Position numbers and translations under genes: made by a program | Notes under the pieces: generated by a model | What the model was told of the DNA's origin: nothing | Database searches by the model: none | What the model saw: the letters and a program-made list of their open reading frames with translations, nothing else | Shown: positions 44,415 to 52,829 of the stretch, piece after piece | Layout of the letters: the number at the start of each line of letters is the position of its first letter | How positions within the stretch are numbered: the stretch's first letter is position 1 | DNA from: Gemmatimonadota bacterium | GTDB lineage: Bacteria; Gemmatimonadota; Gemmatimonadetes; Longimicrobiales; Gaopeijiaceae | DNA length: 64,000 bases | Direction of reading: 5' to 3' | Assembly (NCBI GenBank): GCA_007125845.1 | Contig: SLCK01000013.1 | Location: 1-64,000 of the forward strand

Positions 44415-44417
44415 GTC

Positions 44418-45701
44418 TCACCGCTGGATCCGAATGAGGTGATAGCGCTTCTTGCCCTTCCTCAGCACGAGGAATTGGTCGTGCAGCGCGTCCCTAACGG
44501 TTACTGCGTAGTGGGGATCGGTGATGCGTTCATTGTTCAGGTAGACCCCGCCCTGAGCAATACCTCGGCGCGCATCGCCCCGCGACGTGGCCGCACCCAC
44601 CTCCGCGATCAGAGCGACGAGCCCCAATCCCTCTCCCCTCAGCCGTGACGATTCGAGGGAGCTGGACGGGACATCTTTGAAGATGTCTTCGATCTCCGCC
44701 GCATCCAGTCCGTCGAGATCTCCTCCGAAGAGCACCTTGGACGCTCTGCGGGCTCGATCCAGGCCGCCTTCTCCGTGGACCGTCCGGGTGACTTCCTCGG
44801 CCAATCTCCGCTGAGCCTCCCGTTCCTGTGGCCGTTCCTCCAACGCCCGGTCCAGCGCCTCGATCTCGTCCTTCGGGAGGAGGGTGAAGAAGCGGAGGTA
44901 CCTGGCGGTGTCGGCGTCATCGGTGTTCAGCCAGTACTGGTAGAACCGGTAGGGGGAGGTCCGTCTTGGATCGAGCCAGACGGCTCCTTCTTCCGTCTTG
45001 CCGAACTTCACGCCGGAGGAGGTGGTGATGAGTGGGAAGACGGCTCCGTAGCTCCTCTCTCCCGTGATCCGCCGAATGAGCTCGATGCCTCCGGTAATGT
45101 TCCCCCATTGGTCGCTCCCACCGAGCTGGAACCGACAACCGTACTCCCGAAAGAGCCGGTAGAAGTCGTACGACTGCAGGAGAAGGTACGAGAACTCGGT
45201 GTAGCTGATCCCGGTGGCGTCGTCTTCGAGTCGCCGGCGCACCGTCTCCTTTCGCAGCATCGAGTTCACCGGGAAGTGCTTTCCCACATCGCGAAGGAAC
45301 TCGAGGATACCCAACTCGTCCAGCCAATCCAGATTGTTGACCAGGCGTGCGGGGTTCGGTACGCCCTCGAAATCGAGAAAAGACTCGAGCTGAGCGCGTA
45401 CCGCCTGGGCGTTCGCGCGCACCTCGTCTTCGTTGAGCAGTGAGCGCTCACTCGACTTCCCCGAGGGATCCCCGATCAGCCCCGTGCCGCCTCCCACGAG
45501 GGCAATCGGGGTATGTCCCGCTCGTTGCAGGTGCACGAGCCCCATGATCGGGAGGAGATGACCCACGTGGAGGGAATCCGCGGTGGGGTCGAACCCCGCG
45601 TACGCCGAGTGCGAGCCCTCGGCGAGCGCAGCCTCCGTTCCCTCGGTCGCGTCGTAGAGCATTCCGCGCCAGCGGTATTCCTCAAAGAGATTCAGGCTCA
45701 T
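44418..45701 (-). CDS. tyrS: Tyrosyl-tRNA synthetase
   Basis: 427 residues, bacterial TyrRS length. The HIGH-type motif is SLHVGHLLP (about 43-51), substrate-binding Tyr/Gln residues lie in FSYLLLQSYDFYRLFREYGCRFQLGGSDQWGNI, and the KMSKS-type loop is KFGKTEEG. The C-terminus has an S4 RNA-binding domain ending in a positively charged run LRKGKKRYHLIRI. It charges tRNA-Tyr. It follows menE by 131 bases and is convergent with the barrel gene; no T-box leader is seen upstream. Confidence 0.96.
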   Translation of the reverse strand: MSLNLFEEYRWRGMLYDATEGTEAALAEGSHSAYAGFDPTADSLHVGHLLPIMGLVHLQRAGHTPIALVGGGTGLIGDPSGKSSERSLLNEDEVRANAQAVRAQLESFLDFEGVPNPARLVNNLDWLDELGILEFLRDVGKHFPVNSMLRKETVRRRLEDDATGISYTEFSYLLLQSYDFYRLFREYGCRFQLGGSDQWGNITGGIELIRRITGERSYGAVFPLITTSSGVKFGKTEEGAVWLDPRRTSPYRFYQYWLNTDDADTARYLRFFTLLPKDEIEALDRALEERPQEREAQRRLAEEVTRTVHGEGGLDRARRASKVLFGGDLDGLDAAEIEDIFKDVPSSSLESSRLRGEGLGLVALIAEVGAATSRGDARRGIAQGGVYLNNERITDPHYAVTVRDALHDQFLVLRKGKKRYHLIRIQR

Positions 45702-45832
45702 GGGCGTCGTCGGTTCACGTGTCTCGGGCGGAGGTCGGACCCTCTCCGTGTCCGAACATAAGGAGCAAGAAGGGGGAGGGAAGGGCCCGGTCGGACGGCT
45801 TGGACCGGAAGCCGTGGCTCCCGGACGCGAGC

Positions 45833-47356
45833 TCAGGCGCTCGATCGCCGGAGGATCGCTGCGACCCGCGACCGATCAACTTTTCCATTCGCGTTCAGCG
45901 GAAGCTCTTCCACGATGTGGATCGTGCGTGGGCGCTTCGCTGCCGAGAGGCGAGCGCGCACGTGCTCCAGGAGCTGCGCCCGGTCTGGGGGCGCCTCGGT
46001 CTCGACTGCGACGATCAGAGCGACGAGTCGCTCTCCCCATTCGGAGTCTGGAATTCCCGCCACGACCGCCGCCGCCACGGCCGGGTGCTCGCGAAGTGCC
46101 TCCTCCACCTCCCCGGGATCGACCGTGACGCCCCCACTCACGATCCGGTCGGAGAGCCGCCCGGTGATCCAGAGGTCTCCGTCCGCGTCGAGATGCCCGA
46201 GGTCGCCGGTGTGCAACCACCCCTCCTCGTCGAGGGACGGACCATTTCCGGGCAGGGCACCCGCGACGGTTGGACCCCGAACCAGAATCTCACCGACCTT
46301 AGATTGCTTCGGGAGTTGCCCTCCTCCCTTTCCCCCGGGTGCGTTGATGCGCAGGTCTACCCCACGCAAGGGTGGACCCACCGTGCCGGGTTTGGCGCGA
46401 ACCCGGGTGGGTTCGGCGGTCGCCACCTGGGAGGTCGCCTCGGTGAGCCCGTAAGTCAGCGCGACGGGATATCCGAGCCGAAGGGCCCGGTCGAGGAGGT
46501 CGGCCGGCGTCGCGGCACCGCCGAGCAGGACGCAGCGCAGGGCCCCGGGAGCTGGAAGCCCGCCGCGGTGGTCGAGGAGCTTGCGGAAGAGCACGGGAAC
46601 CAGAGAAACGTGGGTGATCCCTGCGTGTTCGATCAGCTTCGCTGCGTCGGCCCCTTCGAATCCCCGCAGGGGCGCAATCGAGCTGCCCAAGAAGATTGCC
46701 CGGTGAATCAGCGCCAACCCTCCCACGTGGGCCGGGGAGAGAACGGCGAGCCACCGATCGGTCGGGGACAAGTCCAGTCGCTCGGAGGCGGCTCGGGCAG
46801 AAGCCGCGAGGTGGCCGTGGGAGAGGAGTACCGGTCGGGGACTTCCGGCGCTTCCGGAGGTGAGGATGAGGACCGCCGGATCGCTGAGCTCTCTCGCCCC
46901 CGCGTTCGCGGCCTCAGGGCGTCCATCCTCGCGACCGTCCCTCGTTCGGAGGTCTGGCAGAGCGGCTCTTGCGGGGGAAGCTCGGGCCACGTCCAGGAGG
47001 GGGTCCTCATTGGAGACGAAGACCGCCGGATTCCCGGCCGCCCGCAATCCCCTTTCGATCTCCCGGGACGTCCAACGGTGGTGCATGGGCACGCAGACCG
47101 CCCCCACCCTCCAGCTCGCCAGCAGGAGGATGACCGCCTCCGGAGAGGGGGGAAGCTGCATGGCCACCCGCGTGCCGGGCGCGACGCCCTGGCGGAAGAG
47201 GGCGTCCGCAAGCGTCTCCACTCGGCGGTCGAGCTCTGCGAAGCTCCAAGCGGCTTTGTCCCTCCCTCCAGGCAGGAGAATCGCCGGCTCATCCGGGTAG
47301 AGGCCGGCGGCGACGGCGGCGGGGTCGCTGCGGGATCGGGGGAGGTGAGTTGGCAT
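45833..47356 (-). CDS. menE: o-Succinylbenzoate-CoA ligase
   Basis: A 507-residue AMP-forming acyl-CoA synthetase (ANL superfamily). The phosphate-binding loop is ILTSGSAGSPRPVLLSHG, the A5/A7 motifs are TYGLTEATS and LHTGDLGHLDADG, with the catalytic Lys in the C-terminal NANGKVDRS. Context fixes the substrate: it follows menA (24 bases) in the menaquinone unit, so it activates o-succinylbenzoate to its CoA ester. Otherwise the sequence would fit other small-acid CoA ligases. A 131-base gap with no clear terminator precedes tyrS. Confidence 0.87.
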   Translation of the reverse strand: MPTHLPRSRSDPAAVAAGLYPDEPAILLPGGRDKAAWSFAELDRRVETLADALFRQGVAPGTRVAMQLPPSPEAVILLLASWRVGAVCVPMHHRWTSREIERGLRAAGNPAVFVSNEDPLLDVARASPARAALPDLRTRDGREDGRPEAANAGARELSDPAVLILTSGSAGSPRPVLLSHGHLAASARAASERLDLSPTDRWLAVLSPAHVGGLALIHRAIFLGSSIAPLRGFEGADAAKLIEHAGITHVSLVPVLFRKLLDHRGGLPAPGALRCVLLGGAATPADLLDRALRLGYPVALTYGLTEATSQVATAEPTRVRAKPGTVGPPLRGVDLRINAPGGKGGGQLPKQSKVGEILVRGPTVAGALPGNGPSLDEEGWLHTGDLGHLDADGDLWITGRLSDRIVSGGVTVDPGEVEEALREHPAVAAAVVAGIPDSEWGERLVALIVAVETEAPPDRAQLLEHVRARLSAAKRPRTIHIVEELPLNANGKVDRSRVAAILRRSSA

Positions 47357-47380
47357 AGCTGGACCCGGAGTCGTGTGGGC

Positions 47381-48274
47381 CTAGAGCACCACGATGTCGG
47401 GCCTGCCCAGGACGAATCCCACCGCGAGCAGCGCCGCGTACCACGTCACGCCGCGAGCCGTATTGCCGAGCGCGAGGTTGAGCTCGCGGGGATCGTGGAA
47501 CGTGAGCACGGTCGCCGTGGCCGAGAGTAGTGGACGGGCTCCTCCGATCGGAAGGAGGGTCCAGGGCGACCATCCAAAGAGCCAGATGCCGATCAACGGA
47601 ACGGCGAGGGCGGCCAGCACGAGAACCAGGTACTGGACGCGGGTGCCCGTCTCGCCCAATCGCACCGCGAGGGTCCGCTTCCCTGCCCGCTCGTCGGTCT
47701 CCCGGTCACGCAGGTTGTTCACCACCAGAATGCCGGTGATCAGCGCGCCCATCGCCGAGCCCGCGAGGAGGAGGTCCGGCGGAAAGTCTCGGGCCTGGAC
47801 CCAGTACGTTCCGCCCACGGCGACCAACCCGAAGAAAACGAATACGAAGAGGTCGCCCAGTCCCCGGTAAGCCAGTGGAAAGGGTCCGCCGGTGTAGGCG
47901 AGGGCGCAGAGGAGGGAGAGCACGCCCACGATCAGGATCGGAAGGCCACCGACCCAGACGAGGTAGAGGCCGATCACCGAAGTCAGGCCGAGCACGCCGA
48001 GCGCCGCTCGGATCACGGACTGCGCGGGCAGGAGGCCCGCCTGGACGACCCGAGTGGGCCCCACCCGGTCTTCACTGTCTCCGCCCTTCAGGAAGTCGTA
48101 GTAGTCGTTGGCGAGGTTGGTGGCGATCTGGATCAACAGGGCCGCAACGAGCGCCGCAAGGGCGGGGAGTGGCGCCATGACGTCCCGGGCGGCAGCCATC
48201 CCCGTGGCCACGACCACCGGGGCGGCCGCGGCGGGTAGGGTTCGAGGCCGGATCGCCAGGATCCACGCTTCCAT
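47381..48274 (-). CDS. menA: 1,4-Dihydroxy-2-naphthoate polyprenyltransferase
   Basis: A 297-residue UbiA-superfamily membrane enzyme with about nine helices. The first Asp-rich Mg-prenyl-diphosphate motif is ATNLANDYYDFLKGGDSEDR (N-D-x-x-D) and the second is VVNNLRDRETDERAGKRTLAVRLG. It prenylates 1,4-dihydroxy-2-naphthoate to demethylmenaquinone. ATG 48274 lies 14 bases after menB; a longer frame upstream would overlap menB and does not resemble the family. Confidence 0.93.
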   Translation of the reverse strand: MEAWILAIRPRTLPAAAAPVVVATGMAAARDVMAPLPALAALVAALLIQIATNLANDYYDFLKGGDSEDRVGPTRVVQAGLLPAQSVIRAALGVLGLTSVIGLYLVWVGGLPILIVGVLSLLCALAYTGGPFPLAYRGLGDLFVFVFFGLVAVGGTYWVQARDFPPDLLLAGSAMGALITGILVVNNLRDRETDERAGKRTLAVRLGETGTRVQYLVLVLAALAVPLIGIWLFGWSPWTLLPIGGARPLLSATATVLTFHDPRELNLALGNTARGVTWYAALLAVGFVLGRPDIVVL

Positions 48275-48288
48275 GCCACCCGAGCGCT

Positions 48289-49128
48289 CTACCACGGCAG
48301 CCAGGGGTACTTCCGGAAGTCCGGCTTCCTCTTCTCGAGGAACGCGTTTTTCGCGTCTTTGGCCTGCTCGGACATGTAGAAGAGGAGGGTCGCATTTCCG
48401 GCCAACTCCTGGATTCCGGCCTGGCCGTCGACCGCCGCATTGAACGAGCTCTTGAGGAGCCGGATGGCCAGGGGACTCTTCTCGAGAATCTCCTGAGCCC
48501 AACGCCACCCCTCTTGCTCCAATTCCTCGACTGGGACCACGGTGTTCACCAATCCCATCTCCCTGGCCTCGCCGGCCGAGTACTGCCGGCACAGGTACCA
48601 GATCTCACGAGCCTTCTTCTGCCCGACGATGCTCGCCAGATACGAGGCTCCGAAGCCACCGTCGAAGCTTCCAACCTTGGGGCCGGTTTGCCCGAAGACC
48701 GCATTGTCGGCAGCGATGGTGAGGTCGCAGATGACGTGGAGGACGTGCCCTCCCCCGATTGCGTAGCCGGCCACCAGCGCGATCACCGGCTTGGGCATGC
48801 TCCGGATGTATCGCTGGAGCTCGAGGACGTTGAGCCTGGGAAGGCCGTCTCCGCCGACGTACCCTTCGTCACCCCGTACCCTTTGGTCTCCCCCGGAGCA
48901 GAACGCGTACTTCCCGTCCTCCGCCGGGCCGTTGCCGGTAAGGAGGACCACGCCCACCTCCGTGTCCTCTCCGGCGTCGCGGAAGGCCTCCTGGAGCTCG
49001 GCCAGCGTCTCGGGCCGGAACGCGTTTCGGACCTCGGGGCGGTCGAAGGCGATGCGCGCCACGCCGTCTGCCTTGTGATAAGTGATGTCCTGGTACGGCT
49101 TCACTTCCTTCCAGTCGGGCTGTGTCAT
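48289..49128 (-). CDS. menB: 1,4-Dihydroxy-2-naphthoyl-CoA synthase
   Basis: A 279-residue crotonase-fold enzyme. [58 protein letters not shown] and [21 protein letters not shown] (with the Asp of SFDGG used by bicarbonate-independent MenB types) are typical of MenB. It closes the naphthoate ring by an intramolecular Claisen reaction. ATG 49128 is preceded by GAGGAAGG and overlaps the menD stop by four bases. Confidence 0.95.
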   Translation of the reverse strand: MTQPDWKEVKPYQDITYHKADGVARIAFDRPEVRNAFRPETLAELQEAFRDAGEDTEVGVVLLTGNGPAEDGKYAFCSGGDQRVRGDEGYVGGDGLPRLNVLELQRYIRSMPKPVIALVAGYAIGGGHVLHVICDLTIAADNAVFGQTGPKVGSFDGGFGASYLASIVGQKKAREIWYLCRQYSAGEAREMGLVNTVVPVEELEQEGWRWAQEILEKSPLAIRLLKSSFNAAVDGQAGIQELAGNATLLFYMSEQAKDAKNAFLEKRKPDFRKYPWLPW

Positions 49129-50993
49129 CCTTCCTCTCGTGTAAGAACATCCGCTCTTGCGTGCTCGCCGCCCAGGGCTGTGGCCGCGGCGGTTGAAACC
49201 ATCTCGGCGCACCGGCCACGGCGCAACCGGTTCTCCTCCCGGTCGGTGCGGATCTCGAGGATCCCGCTTCCCTCCCGCGACAGGGCTTCACCTAGCCCTG
49301 CCTTCATCTCCTCGGCTCCTTCGGATTCGCCCAATACGCCCCGCAGGTCGATCCGTCGGTGGGGAAGCTCGTACAGGGCCGCAAGGTGACTCAGCTCCAG
49401 GCCGTGGGGAGTCGCGAAGAGCGGTGTAAAGGCAGGCTCGTGGCGCCGAATCGGGAGGAGATGGAAGATCCCGCCGCCGTCATTGTTGACGACGACCAGA
49501 ACCACTCGTGCCGGGGAATTCCGCAGCACAGAGAGACCATTGGTGTCGTGCAGGAGAGCAAGATCCCCCATGAGCGCCACCACCCGGCGGCCGGTGCCGA
49601 TGGAGGCGCCCGCCGCAGTGGAGGTGATGCCGTCGATTCCGCTGGCGCCCCGGTTCCCGAGCACCGGGAGTGGAGTGGGGTGGCGGGCCACGAAAGCATC
49701 CAGGTCTCGCACCGCCATCGAGCTCGATACGAAGAGGAGGTCGTCGCCCGTGAGAGCGAGAGCCGTCTCCGCGATCACGTTGCCTTCGAAGGGAGCCTCG
49801 GAACGGGATTCTTCGAGCGCCTTGCGGACGGCGTCCTCGACCCGGAGCCAGAGCGCGGACCATTCGTTGAATGGTCCGCGCGGGACACCTGCGTCCTCGA
49901 GGAGCCCCTCGAGGGTGAGAATCGGGTCGGCGCGCACCGCCTCGGTGGCGCTCGCCGTGTGGTCTTTCCAGCGTCCCCCGGCATCGACGAGGATGTGGGG
50001 TATCCCGGCCGTCTCGCTCAACCACGATGTCAGGAACGAGGACGTCGGAGAGCTTCCCACCCGGATCACCAGGTCCGGTCGGAGCTCTGTTCGCACTTCA
50101 GGGCTCCGCAGCGCCAGCTCGTATCCACCGACCACGGGTGAAGCGTCCGAAGGGTCGTCGCCGGGTGAGGGATAACGTGCGCCCGACAGGGGATCGGCCA
50201 GGAGGGGCACTCCCAGGCCCCGTGCGACCCGTCTGAGGGCCGGCCCCGTTTCCCAGGGCTGGGGCAGCACTCCGGCCACCAGAACCGGTCGCCGGGACCT
50301 GGACACCATCGCCCGAATCCGGCGTACCTCCCGTGGTTCCGGGGGCGACCTGCGTGGCGCGATCCGGGTCCAGGGGGCCCCGTCAGCCCGTCCCGCGGTT
50401 CCGGCGGACGAGAGAGAGGCGAGATCTGCCGTGACCGGTGGTCTGTCGGGCGAGGGCTCCAGGGGTTTCTCGAACGGGAGATTGAGGTGCACCGGGCCCG
50501 CGGGGCATCCCGTTGCCGCTCCAAAGGCCCGGCAAACGCAGGACCGGAGATTTCTCACGAGAGCCTCCGAGCCGTCTCCGGGGGGCAACTCCCGAAAGAA
50601 TCGGGTGTAGCGCCCGAAGATGCGGACCTGGTCGATCGTCTGGTTGGCGTCGGTGCCGCGCAAGTGGGCCGGTCGGTCTGCGGTGAGGAGCAAGAGGGGG
50701 ACTTCCGCGCTGGAAGCTTCTACCACCGCGGGCATCAGGTTTGCCACCGCCGTGCCGGAGGTAGTCACGACGGCTGCGGGCATCCCGGTGGCCTTGCCAA
50801 CGCCGAGGGCGAGGAATCCGGCTGAGCGCTCGTCGATCTGCACGTGGACCTCGAAACGCTCGTCTTCCGCCGCAGCGAGCACGATGGGGGTGGACCGCGA
50901 ACCCGGGGAGATCACGATGTGCCGAAGGCCCGCACGGGCCAATTCGTCCATCAGCACGCGGCCCCAGAGCGTATTTCGATGTCTGAGCGTCAT
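49125..50993 (-). CDS. menD: 2-Succinyl-5-enolpyruvyl-6-hydroxy-3-cyclohexene-1-carboxylate synthase
   Basis: 622 residues of the thiamine-diphosphate synthase fold. The N-terminal domain has [19 protein letters not shown] with the MenD-specific SPGSRST, and the ThDP/Mg site is in [13 protein letters not shown] plus [15 protein letters not shown]. It joins isochorismate and 2-oxoglutarate with loss of CO2 and adds the succinyl side chain. ATG 50993 gives the usual length. A 134-base gap separates it from menF; the operon runs on with menB, menA and menE. Confidence 0.95.
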   Translation of the reverse strand: MTLRHRNTLWGRVLMDELARAGLRHIVISPGSRSTPIVLAAAEDERFEVHVQIDERSAGFLALGVGKATGMPAAVVTTSGTAVANLMPAVVEASSAEVPLLLLTADRPAHLRGTDANQTIDQVRIFGRYTRFFRELPPGDGSEALVRNLRSCVCRAFGAATGCPAGPVHLNLPFEKPLEPSPDRPPVTADLASLSSAGTAGRADGAPWTRIAPRRSPPEPREVRRIRAMVSRSRRPVLVAGVLPQPWETGPALRRVARGLGVPLLADPLSGARYPSPGDDPSDASPVVGGYELALRSPEVRTELRPDLVIRVGSSPTSSFLTSWLSETAGIPHILVDAGGRWKDHTASATEAVRADPILTLEGLLEDAGVPRGPFNEWSALWLRVEDAVRKALEESRSEAPFEGNVIAETALALTGDDLLFVSSSMAVRDLDAFVARHPTPLPVLGNRGASGIDGITSTAAGASIGTGRRVVALMGDLALLHDTNGLSVLRNSPARVVLVVVNNDGGGIFHLLPIRRHEPAFTPLFATPHGLELSHLAALYELPHRRIDLRGVLGESEGAEEMKAGLGEALSREGSGILEIRTDREENRLRRGRCAEMVSTAAATALGGEHARADVLTREEG

Positions 50994-51127
50994 GCGGTGG
51001 AAGCTATTGGGGAAGCGTGGGAATGGCGAGGCGCCTGGGATTGGGGGGCACCACCGCACAGCGGTGGCCGGCGCTCACAGCGGCAACCACACTTCTGCTT
51101 CGCCGACCCTGGTAGACAAGTCCGGAG

Positions 51128-52525
51128 CTACCTGTTCGAGGCGGCGCCCCCGCTGAGGGCCCTGAGCGCCGGCTCGAATTTCAGGCCCGTCTCCTCCCAT
51201 TCCGCCTCCGGATCGGATCCGGCGACGATCCCGGCGCCCGCGAAGAGCCGCCATCGGGTAGCTCCTCCGACCGTCGCCCTGAGAGCGGGTACGAATGTGC
51301 CGTCGCCCTCTGAATCGAACCAGCCCATCGGCGCCGCGTACCATCCCCGGTCGAAAGGCTCGGCCTCTCGTATCAACTCCTGCGCCGCGGCCCGAGGGCG
51401 GCCGCAGACGGCGGGGGTGGGGTGCAGGCTCCGCACGAGAGAGAGGATATCCTCGCCCGGACCTGCAAGGCCGCGAATCGCCGTCTCGAGGTGCTGGATC
51501 CGGGCGAGCTTCAGGACGCGGGGCGTATCTTCGACCTCCATCCTGAGCAGTCGGGGCTCGAGCACTTCGACCATCTCCTGCGCGGTCAGCCGGTGCTCGA
51601 TCCCGTCCTTCCGGCTCGTGAGCAGTCGTCGTGCGAGCTCGCTATCCTCCTCCGGAGTCGCCCCTCGCCTGATTGAGCCGGCCACCGCTGTCGCCTGAAA
51701 GCGTCCTCCCTCTAGGTGGGCGAGGACTTCGGGAGAGGCGCCCATGAAGACTCGCCCTGGGGCGGGTTCGACGAAGTAGACATGTGCGCGCCGGTTCTCG
51801 TGGCGGAGGAAGCTGAGGCTCTCGAGGGTGTTCACCTCTCGCTCGAAGGCCACGTCGAAGGTGCGGGCGAGCACGACCTTCCGGATCGTTCCGTCCTCCA
51901 CTCGTTCGAGCGCCCGACGAACGGCGGCCTTCCAACGCCGGTGGGCACCGGGATCTTCGACGGATTTCCAGCATGCCTCGGGCGCAGGACGGGCGCGAGA
52001 CGGCTGCGGAGCACCCCGAAGGCGGGCCACGAGGGCGTCGACGGCCGATTCGTCCACTCCGGCAGTCTCGAGGTCCATTGCCAGGAGGCGCGTCCGGTCC
52101 GCTTCGCCTTCCAGCACGAACCGGGGGAGAACGAAGTCGGCCGAGGCAAACCGTTCCCAGCCCGAGTCCCGGCTTCCGGTGCCCAGGAAGGAAAAACCGC
52201 CGAAGAATCGCAAACGCCCCCTCTCGGGCTCGGCACGACTGCCTTGCCCGCTTGCCTCCAGGATCCGCGCTGCCGTCGATCGGACGAGATCGAATCGATC
52301 CTGCGCCCCGTCGTGGGGCACCCGGATGCGCCCAAGTACGCCGGCCCATGCGAACCACCGATCCCGACTTCCCCAGAAGCCCCGTGGTTGACCCTCGAAG
52401 GCAGACAGGAAGGACACGGCGTGGGACCGAGGGATCTCTTCGAACTCTCGGTGGAGCGTGCTCAGAGGCCGGATCGGGGGCTCCAGGGGCCGCATTCGGT
52501 GCAGTGGACGAGGGGAGTGCCGCAT
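51128..52525 (-). CDS. menF: Isochorismate synthase
   Basis: About 465 residues of the chorismate-binding (TrpE-like) fold. The signature strands include TIRKVVLARTFDVAFE, VYFVEPAPGRVFMGASPEVLAHLEGGRFQATAVAGSIRRG and HPTPAVCGRPRAAAQELIREAE. It isomerises chorismate to isochorismate, the entry to menaquinone. The start is uncertain: ATG 52525 or ATG 52495, ten codons later; neither has a clear ribosome-binding site. The reverse promoter at 52573-52600 predicts a start of transcription near 52566, which supports a start at or below 52525 and rules out the long in-frame extension toward 53005. Confidence 0.9.
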   Translation of the reverse strand: MRHSPRPLHRMRPLEPPIRPLSTLHREFEEIPRSHAVSFLSAFEGQPRGFWGSRDRWFAWAGVLGRIRVPHDGAQDRFDLVRSTAARILEASGQGSRAEPERGRLRFFGGFSFLGTGSRDSGWERFASADFVLPRFVLEGEADRTRLLAMDLETAGVDESAVDALVARLRGAPQPSRARPAPEACWKSVEDPGAHRRWKAAVRRALERVEDGTIRKVVLARTFDVAFEREVNTLESLSFLRHENRRAHVYFVEPAPGRVFMGASPEVLAHLEGGRFQATAVAGSIRRGATPEEDSELARRLLTSRKDGIEHRLTAQEMVEVLEPRLLRMEVEDTPRVLKLARIQHLETAIRGLAGPGEDILSLVRSLHPTPAVCGRPRAAAQELIREAEPFDRGWYAAPMGWFDSEGDGTFVPALRATVGGATRWRLFAGAGIVAGSDPEAEWEETGLKFEPALRALSGGAASNR

Positions 52526-52829
52526 GGGCGTCGCGTCGGGACACCCAGGCGTCCGGGGCTCGATGGGCACCGAATATAGCAGACGAACGCGTCGGACCAA
52601 GGCTAGAAGGTTGTTGAAGCAGGGGCGAAAGGGGTGGATACGGACCAGGGGTTGTCTTAGCTTGGGCCGAATGCTCCGACTCTGAGCCGAGTGCGGCAGG
52701 GCGGTATAGGAGAACAGCGGGTGTTGCCCTCGCTGGGACTGAGCCTCGGTTCGGTTGCACCCCCTCGGCCCCGGATCGGCACACGCGCCGCCTCGCATTC
52801 GCGCGGCGCTCAGCAGAAGCAACGGGCTC
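52526..52829. other. 304-base divergent region between menF and the CPA2 antiporter
   Basis: No coding frame is supported here. The only element I can name is the reverse men promoter at 52573-52600; the forward promoter of the antiporter gene should also lie here but I see no strong hexamer pair. Confidence 0.5.
52573..52600 (-). promoter_or_regulatory. Sigma70-type promoter of the men operon
   Basis: On the reverse strand TTGGTC (52600-52595), 16 bases, TATATT (52578-52573). It lies 48 bases before the menF start ATG 52525, so the leader would be about 40 bases. The -10 is a strong match, the -35 weaker. Confidence 0.5.
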
